Translations under genes and position numbers: made by a program | Notes under the pieces: generated by a model | The model's input: only the letters and a program-made list of their open reading frames with translations | Database searches by the model: none | Told to the model about the DNA's origin: nothing | Source of the DNA: Zygnema cylindricum | Lineage: Eukaryota; Streptophyta; Zygnematophyceae; Zygnematales; Zygnemataceae | Reading direction: 5' to 3' | Length of the DNA: 55,346 nucleotides | NCBI GenBank assembly: GCA_037447655.1 | Contig: JBBHKE010000050.1 | Coordinates: 188,964-244,309, forward strand | Shown: positions 44,016 through 52,072 of the stretch, in pieces | How the letters are laid out: each line of letters starts with the position of its first letter | How positions within the stretch are numbered: position 1 is the stretch's first letter

Positions 44016-44330
44016 TTACTTCACTTCCTCACATTCCTCCTCCTTCGCTCCCTTCTCCAAACCTTGTCCCCTCTTCCTTTTCAAATTCATTACCACCATA
44101 CTCACATTATCACTACTCCCTCTCGCAATTGGGATTTTCCCGAGAAGGGCCGCGGCCATGGCCGCTGAAGAACCTTGTATTGCCGACGTATTGTTGTCTT
44201 TTCCTAAATTTGGTCCTCTATGGTTCCCTTTCTTTTCCCACAACTTCATACATTGTCTCACGAAGTCACGATGTCGTAAGCGAGATCGTTGCTCACGACG
44301 TCCCACAAACCGTCGCTCGCAAGAATAAAT
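44016..44330 (-). pseudogene. PP2C protein phosphatase C-terminal fragment, copy 1 (frameshifted)
   Basis: The minus strand encodes the last part of a PPM/PP2C serine/threonine phosphatase: RQCMKLWEKKGNHRGPNLGK, AALLGKIPIARGSSDNVSMV and a Lys/Glu-rich end. RGSSDN is the conserved metal-binding motif XI-like end of the fold. Relative to copy 2 it carries eight extra bases (TCACGAAGTCACGATG direct repeat near 44259-44274) that shift the frame just after the GLWDVV region. Upstream it runs into hAT-like sequence, so the catalytic N-terminal part is missing. Confidence 0.8.
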
Positions 44331-44354
44331 TAATCGTCTTACGGAGATCGATCC

Positions 44355-44650
44355 ACACTATCGTGACCGATAATTATCGGCGATAAGTATACGGTTCAAA
44401 CCGGACAATTGTTCTGTTTTGTACGAAAGTACAGAACGGATTGTCATACGTGGCATGCCACACTATATAAAGTACATAATAGAATACAATATAGTATAAA
44501 TTACAATACAGTACATTATATTTTTACACTTATCGGCGAAAAAAAAATGTTGGTTCCGTAGCGATATATCGAGAGCCATTACCGTTCGATAACCGATAAC
44601 TACCGGTATCGGTTTGATCGCGATAAGTTTTGACCCGATACACAACACTA
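44355..44650. mobile_element. truncated hAT-like MITE, copy B
   Basis: Shares GATAAnTATCGGCGATAA, GTGGCATGCCAC and the right end CGATACACAACACTA with the 9852 element; the left end is missing. It carries the uninterrupted form (AAGTATACGGTTC) of the site where a second MITE landed in copy 2. Confidence 0.7.
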
Positions 44651-44791
44651 AAATTTGTATATCTAAGGAAAAGATTTGCCCAAACAAGAGGGAAAGGAGA
44701 CGCGGAGAGAGATAGAGAGGATTCTTCACCTGCTGCGTTGCCACTGCCATTTTACAGACATGGTCCATCCCTTCGCCACCGCCCTCCATGG

Positions 44792-44911
44792 TGACGTCAT
44801 CTGACGCCACCATGGACGAACTCGATCGAGTTCTCCAATCGCTCTATTCAGATGACGTCACCGTGGAGTAACTCGAGCGAGTTCTTCAACCACATCGTTC
44901 AAATGACGTCA
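44792..44911. promoter_or_regulatory. three TGACGTCA (bZIP/CRE-type) palindromes
   Basis: Perfect TGACGTCA at 44792, 44853 and 44904, mixed with TGACGCCA/TGGCGTCA variants and CTCGATCGAG palindromes. Two perfect sites remain in the duplicate at 49180 and 49331. They match TGA/bZIP binding sites; function not shown. Confidence 0.45.
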
Positions 44912-45439
44912 CCAAAGCGTCACCAAAGTCGTTTGTCGTTTTGCGTGGTTTCGACAGGCGTCAACAGTTTCTATAGGGCAATATCAACAGTAAAGCGGCT
45001 CGACCGAATCCAACGATTCGTTTCGGTTCGGCATTTCCAAACCTAATTTTGATCCATTTTCTGGTTCCGAAGCAAACTGAGCCGAACGGACTGAACAAAG
45101 CCGGACCTCTTCTTGCATGTTTTGCAAGAATGCGTAAGAATGTAAAATCCTTCACCATTTTCCAGCCACTTGGCTACCTTTCCAGGGCACTTATGCATGC
45201 ATACTCTATGTTTCTTCACCCTTTTGTACATATACCGTGTACCGCTATTAGTGTCGACTTTTTTTTTGCATTTACATCAAATTTCCGTGCACACTTGTCC
45301 GATTTCCAATGGAAGAATGCCAACTTCAAGGTAAGAAACTTTACCTTTCCATTTTTACCGTCGAGCTGTCTCGTGTGGAAGAAGCAAAACGAGTTTACCG
45401 GACGAGAAAAAAAAAAAAAACATCAACGCTATCACTAAT

Positions 45440-45846
45440 AAAACAAAGTCTTTCGCTTGAGCTTGTAAGTTATGATCTTCCTGCGAAAACAATAAAAGTC
45501 TTTTTAATTGCCGCCGGGCCAACTTGTTATTAGGCAGCATACCTTTAATAATCCGAAAAACAAGTTCCAGGGCATATTTACTTATCGTAACCCTCGTGGA
45601 GCGCTGCCGCAGACCACCAAGATATTGTGAGTGATTGTAATTTTTTTTTTGTCAAGCTTATTTTGACCCTGAAAAACAATTTTGTCACAGTTTACCAAAA
45701 CTACGCAATAGCTTAGCTATTTCCGGAGCTAATCGACCAACGGTACGTCCGTTTAAGTCAAGAAAAAACCACTTTCGCTCAACCCGAGCTATTACTGGTA
45801 AAGTAGTGCGTTGCCAAGCCTTGCTTTCCTTCTTAATCTCTTGCAT
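45440..45846 (-). pseudogene. rplM: bacterial-type ribosomal protein L13 (rplM) remnant
   Basis: The minus strand starts at ATG 45844-45846 (MQEIKKESKAWQRTTLP) and runs to 45688, including FLDLNGRTVGRLAPEIAKLL, the L13 N-terminal signature. The C-terminal part is at 45636-45440: SQYLGGLRQRST, then GMLPNNKLARRQLKRL, matching the conserved L13 GMLPxNKLxRxxLxRL. The two parts are in different contexts with stops between and the middle of the protein missing, so the gene is dead. It has no introns and begins 12 bases after the end of a recA reading frame, an operon-like spacing, indicating bacterial rather than organelle-targeted nuclear origin. It abuts the end of duplication copy 1 exactly. Confidence 0.82.
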
Positions 45847-45858
45847 ATAAGATTTTTT

Positions 45859-45930
45859 TTACTTCTTGCTGAGCAGAGATTCGCTTTCTTCATTTTTAAT
45901 TCGTTGTAAATCTTGCTCAATTTGCTGGAA
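45859..45930 (-). pseudogene. recA: recA C-terminal tail fragment
   Basis: The minus-strand frame FQQIEQDLQRIKNEESESL then LSKK and stop resembles the charged tail that ends bacterial RecA (EIxxxIExxIR-like). It is separated by about 420 bp from the next RecA piece, consistent with a later insertion. Confidence 0.55.
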
Positions 45931-46348
45931 GGAATAGGAAATCTACATCCACCTCACCCTTTCTAATTTGACCACACATCGCATTCAACATTTTTTTCCG
46001 TACAAGATTTTTAAAACTTGCTTTTGTAGTTTTCCGAAAGGTTCGAGAAGACACGCATAAACCCCTCTTTTACCCTTATCCAAGCTCCATATGTCTCCCT
46101 CTCCGTCTCTTTCTCCTTATCTTCCTCTCCTCGTCCGTCTCCCTTCGATGTCAATTACAAAATGAACAATTTATTTGCTTATCTCTCTCTACGCACACTT
46201 GCATCTCTTCTCTAAGTTTCTTCGGTTCCACTCGGTCCCTTCGGGACCAAAGCAGACAGATTTTTTCGGTCAAAATTGGACAAATTCTTAACAAATTCGC
46301 TTGAATCGTTTTCCGAGGAAGGTGAATGAATAATCCCAAAGTAAAAAT
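45931..46348. other. unassigned sequence interrupting the recA remnant
   Basis: About 420 bp between two RecA-like pieces, with a CT-rich stretch (46090-46145) and TTTACCCTTATCC-like host-style sequence. No element ends or coding similarity recognised. Confidence 0.4.
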
Positions 46349-46692
46349 ATTTTTTAGCAAGTAATCAATAAGATTTTCTCTGCCATTAGCCAAACGTTCT
46401 TCCCGAAAATAATATCAATTTCCGTTTCTTTGTAAAACGTTTTGATTTAAAGCTAAGTCAATAACTTCGCGTTCTTTTTGTACTCCTAAACCGGAAATAA
46501 TTTCTAAGTTAGTTTCTTGATAAGGAGAAGCAAATTTGTTTTTTTTTTACTCGTACCTGAGTACGAATGTCAATACAAATATCATTTTTTTCAATTTTCT
46601 CTCGCTCTCTTAAAAGCAAACGTAAACGACCAAAGTAGCCTAGAGCTAACCCTCCAGTAGTAGTTTCTGGGTTTCCAGAGAAAAAGCTAGTG
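46349..46692 (-). pseudogene. recA: recA fragment, C-terminal core
   Basis: The minus strand reads FSGNPETTTGGLALGYFGRL (compare the RecA FGNPETTTGG loop), REREKIEKNDI, RTQVRVKKK, then after a frameshift YQETNLEIISGLGVQKEREV and EERLANGRENLIDYLLKN, all in RecA order. A TGA at 46417-46415 falls where RecA has the Trp of the AWY motif (here NGN-stop-YYF). Confidence 0.85.
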
Positions 46693-46719
46693 GAAATTTA
46701 ATTACAAATTTGGTTCACT

Positions 46720-46917
46720 GGACATAAGACGAGCGCGAAATCCAATAGTTTGTTTTTCTAAATCAGCTTCTAATTCATCTTTTGGTTCTAAAGCAGCAAT
46801 ATAGTCAATAATGATTAAGTTAGTTCCTTCTTCAATTAGTCGATTAACTAAGTCTAAAGCTTGTTCGCCATATTGCGGATAAACAATTAAAAGTTCACTA
46901 GCTTCAATGCCTAAACT
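46720..46917 (-). pseudogene. recA: recA fragment, central ATPase core
   Basis: The minus strand reads LGIEASELLIVYPQYGEQAL, LIIIDYIAALEPKDELEADL and GFRARLMS, matching the RecA Walker B (IVIDSVAAL) and PKxEIExxxGD...LQARLMS regions. The stretch between RLMS and FSGNPETTTGG is deleted. It stops exactly where duplication copy 2 begins, so the 5' half, including the P-loop, is absent. Confidence 0.87.
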
Positions 46918-47106
46918 ATTTGTTTTAAACCCTCCCACAAATCCTAACTCAAATTCCAAAACCCAATCCAAATACAAAACCTCACAACACTTATGAGTAT
47001 TAAACATCTTATTCAAACCCACTCCTACTTACTCAATCCCACTTACTCCCTCACAAAACAATACTCATTTTCTAAAAGAAACACAACTCGATTCGACACT
47101 CCAAAC

Positions 47107-47412
47107 TTACTTCACTTCCTCACATTCCTCCTCCTTCGCTCCCTTCTCCAAACCTTGTCCCCTCTTCCTTTTCAAATTCATTACCACCATACTCACATTA
47201 TCACTACTCCCTCTCGCAATTGGGATTTTCCCGAGAAGGGCCGCGGCCATGGCCGCTGAAGAACCTTGTATTGCCGACGTATTGTTGTCTTTTCCTAAAT
47301 TTGGTCCTCTATGGTTCCCTTTCTTTTCCCACAACTTCATACATTGTCTCACGATGTTGCAAGCGAGATCGTTGCCCACGACGTCCCACAAACCGTCGCT
47401 AGCAAGAGTCAA
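47107..47412 (-). pseudogene. PP2C protein phosphatase C-terminal fragment, copy 2
   Basis: In frame on the minus strand: TLASDGLWDVVGNDLACNIV, then RQCMKLWEKK, AALLGKIPIARGSSDN and a charged tail ending EECEEVK. LASDGLWDVV and RGSSDN are PP2C motifs (metal-binding Asp and C-terminal strand). About 100 residues against about 250 for a full domain; cut off upstream by hAT-like sequence with stops, so very unlikely to be catalytic. Confidence 0.82.
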
Positions 47413-47476
47413 AAATCGTCTTATGGAGATCGATCCACACTATCGGGACCGAGAATTATCGGCGATAACTATACGG

Positions 47477-48238
47477 CAGAGGTCGCAAACGGTCAACCGA
47501 AACTATGACCGACCATTAACCGACCGCCCGCGCCGGATCCGGAACGGATTCGGTTGCCAAATTTTGGGGGTCGGGCGGTTACGGTTGGTTGATTCACCAG
47601 GAAAAAAAAAACGGTCGGTTACGGTCGGTCAACCAAAAAACCAAAAAAAAAGAAAATTTTGTACTGTCCCTATAATCCAACATTATCCAACATTCTTGTA
47701 CTTTGTACACTTTGGGCATTGTGGAAGTACGTGACATCATGATAAGCGTCGCAAATCTGACACGGTAGTACACTATTCATTTCGAAAATCTTAGGGAACG
47801 CGACAAAGCGTCGCAAATCGGACACGGTAGTACAGTATTCATTTCGCAAATCTTAGGCAACGCGACAAAGCGTCGCAAATCTGACACAGTAGTACACTAT
47901 TCATTTCGCAAATCTTAAGGAACGCGACAAAGCGTCGCAAATCTGACACGGTTAGTAACACTATTCATTTCGCAAATCTTAGGCAACGCGACAAATCGTA
48001 ATTATTGGCTTATTCCGTCGTACATTGATTAATTTTGTACTTTTTCGGTTACGGGCGGGCACGGTTAGTCGCGAAAAATCAAGATTCGGTTTTTTTTTTT
48101 TTTTCGTAAACGACGGTCGGTTAACGGTTAACAATTTTGGAGCGTGACAAAACTCGGTCGGGCGTCGGTTACTCAGATTTTGAAAAAAAGAAAACGGTCG
48201 GTTTCGGGTATGAAATTTGTTGACTTTTGCGACCTCTG
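47477..48238. mobile_element. nested MITE with 8-bp TSD (762 bp)
   Basis: TIRs CAGAGGTCGCAAACGGTCAA and the complement of GTTGACTTTTGCGACCTCTG; flanked by perfect CTATACGG duplications (47469-47476 and 48239-48246). Copy 1 of the cassette has the empty site. The CAGAG ends and 8-bp duplication suggest hAT. The interior has repeated CGGTCGGTTA-like segments and a 62-bp tandem repeat; no transposase. Confidence 0.92.
47745..47994. repeat. 62-bp tandem repeat, four units
   Basis: Four units beginning AGCGTCGCAAAT, each with CATTTCGCAAATCTTA and GCGACAA, at 47745, 47807, 47869 and 47931; the fourth has two extra bases. Each unit contains a CGCAAA motif related to the TIR of the host MITE. Confidence 0.92.
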
Positions 48239-48503
48239 CTATACGGTTCAAACCGGACAATTGTTCTGTTTTGTTACGAAAGTACAGAACGGATTGTCAT
48301 ACGTGGCCTGCCGCACTATATAAATTACATAATAGAATACAATATAGTATAAATTACAATACAGTACATTATATTTTTACACTTATCGGCGAAAAAAAAA
48401 TGTTGGTTCCGTAGCGATATATCGGGAGCCATAACCGTTCGATAACCGATAACTACCGGTAACGGTTTGATCGCGATAAGTTGTGACCCGATACACAACA
48501 CTA

Positions 48504-49042
48504 CACCGCGCATCGTTATTAGTGTCAAAGTTTAAATAGTGTGTAAGTAAATATACCGTCATTGACGCTAATTAAGAATTTGAATTTTTTTAAAAAAAAG
48601 GTTTATTCTAATTTCAGTGTTAACGCTAATTTGGAACAGCAAAAATGGAAAATTTTCTGTACGATTATATACATTATTATATGTATCCGTACAAAATATA
48701 AAAAATCGTACACCGTAGTGAAATTTAAATATCCGTACATGTCAGACTTATTTACATGTCAGACCAATCCCGTTTTTTTAGCGCACGTTCCTATGCGAAC
48801 GCGTCCGATTTAAGTCATTTTTTGTAAAATTTTCAACTAAAAAGGTACATTTATGTACGGTCTGACATCGACCGTACACCACACTATTTACATATTAATG
48901 TAATTTCGTTCTGTACGCTAATTTGTACGGAACCTCAATTAACGTCAAGGAAAAATTAAAATCACGTATACTATTTTTGGAAAAAAATCAAAATTTTAAG
49001 AACCCAAATTAGTGACCGTGACACTAATAACGATGCGCGGTG
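48504..49042. mobile_element. TA-flanked MITE with perfect 24-bp TIRs (539 bp)
   Basis: The left end begins CACCGCGCATCGTTATTAGT and the right end is its exact complement over 24 bp (49019-49042). TA flanks both sides (48502-48503, 49043-49044) and is single in cassette copy 1. The interior is AT-rich with many GTAC motifs and no coding capacity. A TA target suggests Tc1/mariner-type movement, though the ends are not Stowaway-like. Confidence 0.82.
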
Positions 49043-49668
49043 TACATATTTTACCTGAAAGGAAAAGATTTGCCCAAACAGGGGGGAAAGGAGACGCGGA
49101 GAGAGAGAGAGAGAGGATTCTTCACCTGCTGCGTTGCCACTACAGACATGGCCCATCCCTTCGCCACCGCCCTCCATGGTGACGTCATCTGCCACAGATG
49201 ACGCCATGGTGGCGTCATCTACCACAGATGACGCCACCATGGAGGAACTCGATCGAGTTCTCCAATCGCTCTATTCAGATGACGTCCTCATGGAGTAACT
49301 CGAGCGATTTCTTGAACCACATCGTTCAAATGACGTCACCAAAGCGTCACCAAAGTCGTTTGTCGTTTTGCGTGGTGTCGACAAGCGTCAACCGTTTCTA
49401 CAGGGCAATATCAACAGTAAAGCGCCTCGACCGAATCCAACGATTCGTTTCGGTTCGGCATTTCCAAACCTACTTTTGAACCATTTTCAGGCTCCGAAGC
49501 AAACTGAGCCGACCGGACTGAACAAAGCCGAACTTCTTCCTGCACGTTTTACAAGAATGCTTAAGAACTTATATTCCTTCACCATTTTCCAGCCACTTGG
49601 CTACCTTTCCAGGGCACTTATGCATGCATACTCTATGTTTCCTCAACCTTTTGTAGATATACCGTGTA

Positions 49669-50033
49669 CCGCTATTAGTGTCGACTTTTTTTTTTGCACT
49701 TACATCAAATTTCCGTGCACACTTGTCTGATTTTCAATGGAGGAGTGCCGACTTCAAGGTAAGAAACTTACCTTTCCATTTTTATTGTCGAGCTGTCACG
49801 TGTGCAAGAAGCAAAACGAGTTTACCGGACGAAAAAAAAATAAAACATCAACGCTATCACTAATTAGGTCAAGACTTTTTCTGGCAAAAATCACAAAATA
49901 ATGTTAACAACACTATTTAGTAAAGTGACCTAAATTCTGCCACGCTGCTTTTTACTAAATAGTGTTACTAATTGTAATTTCGCATTAACATGAATAAATC
50001 TTTAACGATAATAAGCAATAACGATGGGCGGTG
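49669..50033. repeat. possible divergent member of the CACCGC-type family
   Basis: TA then CCGCTATTAGTGTC on the left; AATAACGATGGGCGGTG then TA on the right. It contains a smaller inverted repeat (AACACTATTTAGTAAA at about 49908, TTTACTAAATAGTGTT at about 49952). The borders are imperfect. Confidence 0.45.
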
Positions 50034-50177
50034 TAAATACTAAATAGGATAAAGTATTCCTAGTACGATATTAAATACGCATAGTAAGTACGTAAAATAT
50101 GTAGTTACCGCAGCTTTATTTTATTTTTTCCCAAACTTTTGGCGGGAATTTTTAGGGCTTCTTTTGTTTGAAATTCT
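50034..50177. other. short intergenic AT-rich stretch
   Basis: Nothing recognisable before the purine-rich tract. Confidence 0.4.
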
Positions 50178-50640
50178 TGTGGAGGGAGAAAAAGAAAGGA
50201 GGGAGTAGAGGGAGAGAGGGAGACAGACAAGTTCGGAAGAGAGGAGATTGAGGTCGAGAGGGGCAGGTAAGAACAGTGAAGGAGAGAGAGGGAGAGGGGG
50301 AGAGGGGGAGAGGGGGACAGGAGTAGAGAGGGAGAAAGGAGGGGAGGGATAGGGAGAAACAGGGAGAGGGAGAGAGAAGAAGGGGGAGAGAAAGAGTGAC
50401 TAAAAAAGTGTTTATCAACGGATAAGTGGGAAAAGGCGACAAGTGGGAGAAGAAGAAGAGAGAGAGGGAAACTGAGGGGAGGAAAGAGTAAGAGGGAAAA
50501 TAAGAGAGGAGAGAAATAGGTAGAGAGAGAGAGGGAAAGAGAGAACAAAAGAGAGAGAGGGAAAGAGAGAGAGCGAAAGAGAGAGAGGGAAAGGGAGAGA
50601 GAAAGGGAGAGAGGGAAAGGGAGAGAATCAGGAGGAAAAG
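50178..50640. repeat. GA-rich (purine) tract
   Basis: GAGAGAGGGA-type simple sequence. Minus-strand Ser/Leu/Phe-Pro ORFs here are artefacts of it. Confidence 0.9.
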
Positions 50641-50710
50641 GCAGAATGAAAATTTTGGAAAGGGTTATAAGCCCTTTTTGCTGATTCAATAACGGCTTTA
50701 AATTCGGACT

Positions 50711-51160
50711 TACTCCGCCTCTTCCCCCCCCTCTGTCTCTCTCTCTCTCACTCTCTCTCCCTCTTTCTCTCTCTCTCCCTCTTTCTCTCTTTCCCTCTCT
50801 CCCTCTCTCCCTATCTTCCTCTCTCTCTCCCTCTCTCCCTCTCTCTCTTTCCCGTTCGCCCTCTCTCTCTTTTCCTCTCTCCCTCTCTCTTTCCCTCTTT
50901 CTCGCTCTCCCTCTCCCTCTCCCTCTCCCTCGCCCTCTCCCTCTCCCTCTCCCTCTCCCTCTCCCTCTCCCTCTCCCTCTCCCTCTCCCTCTCCCTCTCC
51001 CTCTCCCTCTCCCTCTCCCTCTCCCTCTCCCTCTCCCTCTCCCTCTCCCTCTCCCTCTCCCTCTCCCTCTCCCTCTCCCTCCCTCCCTCCCTCCCTCTCC
51101 CTCTCCCTCCTCCCTCTCCCTCCCTCCCTCTCCCTCTCCCTCCTCCCTCTCCCTCCCTTA
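50711..51160. repeat. CT-rich tract with CCCTCT hexamer microsatellite
   Basis: Pyrimidine tract; about 50905-51080 is an almost perfect CCCTCT tandem (roughly 29 units, one CGCCCT variant). It is complementary in composition to 50178-50640 across about 70 bp, forming a large imperfect inverted arrangement. Minus-strand Arg-Glu ORFs are artefacts. Confidence 0.93.
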
Positions 51161-51616
51161 TTGCAGTAGATGACATAGCAGCAGATAAAGTTGGAAGGAG
51201 AAGAAAAATGAAAAGGACAAAAGAGGGAGCAAAAGACAAAATAGCTTTTGATTAAAAAAGGTTAAAAAGTACAATAGATTGAGATCGTTAAGTAGAGCAG
51301 AGAATTTCACGAGGTGACTTCTCAAGGTCTAGAAACCGTAGGTGACCTGAAAGGTCATCTGACACAAAATGCCGAAAGGGCAAGAAGATCTCTAATTAGG
51401 CGGTGGATAGCTTAGGATCGGATCTGTCACTGGATGCTAAGCTGAACGCTTTAAGGTAAGCGAAAAGAACAGAAAAGGACAGACTGACTAATAACGTAAA
51501 CTAGAATAAGAAAGCTAACTAAATAAAGAAAACTGGAATGCTAGTTTTCGTTATTAGATAAAACAGAAAAAACTAGAAAAACAAGACAAGCTTCTAACAG
51601 AGGACTAAGTCCAACA
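51161..51616. other. unique-looking spacer between CT tracts
   Basis: About 450 bp of non-repetitive, purine-rich DNA. No exon with convincing splice sites found. Confidence 0.4.
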
Positions 51617-51886
51617 TCCCTCTCCCTCCCTCTCCCTCCCTCTCCCTCCCTCTCCCTCCCCCTCCCTCCCTCTCCCTCCCTCTCCCTCCCTCTCCCTCCC
51701 TCTCCCTCCTCTCCCTCCCCCTCCCTCCCTCTCCCTCCCTCTCCCTTCCTCTCTCTCCCTCTCTCCCCCTCTCGCCCCATCTCTCTCCCTCTCTCTCCCT
51801 CTCTCCCCCTCTCCCTCCCTCCCTCTCCCTCCCTCCCTCCCTTTCTCTCTCTCCCTCTCTCTCTCTTTCTTTCTCTCACTCTCTCA

Positions 51887-51925
<39 letters not shown>

Positions 51926-52050
51926 TCTCTTTCTCTCCCTCACCCTCTCTTTCTCCCCCTCTCCCTCTCCCTCTGTCTCGCTGTCCCTCTTTTTCTCCCC
52001 CTTTTCCTCTCCCTCTCCCTTTTCCCGTCTCTCTCCCTTTCCCTCTCTTT
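51617..52050. repeat. CCCTCTCCCT 10-mer array and CT microsatellite
   Basis: Near-perfect 10-nt units to about 51760, then mixed CTCTCC/CTCTTT to about 52050, ending in a TTTTGGGTTTTGCAG acceptor. It may serve as a very long polypyrimidine tract for the exon that follows. Confidence 0.88.
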
Positions 52051-52072
52051 TTGGGTTTTGCAGGACTCCTGA

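Larger units (their letters stand above)
43825..45439. repeat. segmental duplication cassette, copy 1
   Basis: Starts TATTTGTTTTAAACCCTCCC and ends AACGCTATCACTAAT; matches 46917-49864 throughout once two insertions there are removed (about 1.6 kb in each). It contains a PP2C fragment, a truncated hAT-like repeat, a TGACGTCA-rich segment and a CACCGC-type repeat end. Confidence 0.92.
47443..48503. mobile_element. truncated hAT-like MITE, copy D, split by a nested element
   Basis: Matches 44355-44650; its right end CGATACACAACACTA lies at 48503. It is interrupted at 47476 by a 762-bp MITE. Confidence 0.7.
46917..49864. repeat. segmental duplication cassette, copy 2 (with two nested insertions)
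   Basis: Same order and orientation as 43825-45439. The extra length (2948 versus 1615) is accounted for almost entirely by insertions at 47477-48238 and 48504-49042. Confidence 0.92.

Noticed and set aside
45440-46917. Sequencing contamination by a bacterium
   Set aside because: The fragments are internally deleted and frameshifted and join plant sequence at both ends at the cassette borders; contamination would give intact genes. A chimeric assembly is not fully excluded.
47107-47412. Functional short PP2C gene
   Set aside because: Only the last ~100 residues are present, the N-terminal metal-binding region is absent and upstream sequence is a transposable element with stops.
47745-47994. 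CRISPR-like array (four regular 62-bp units)
   Set aside because: Whole units are repeated without unique spacers, inside a eukaryotic MITE.
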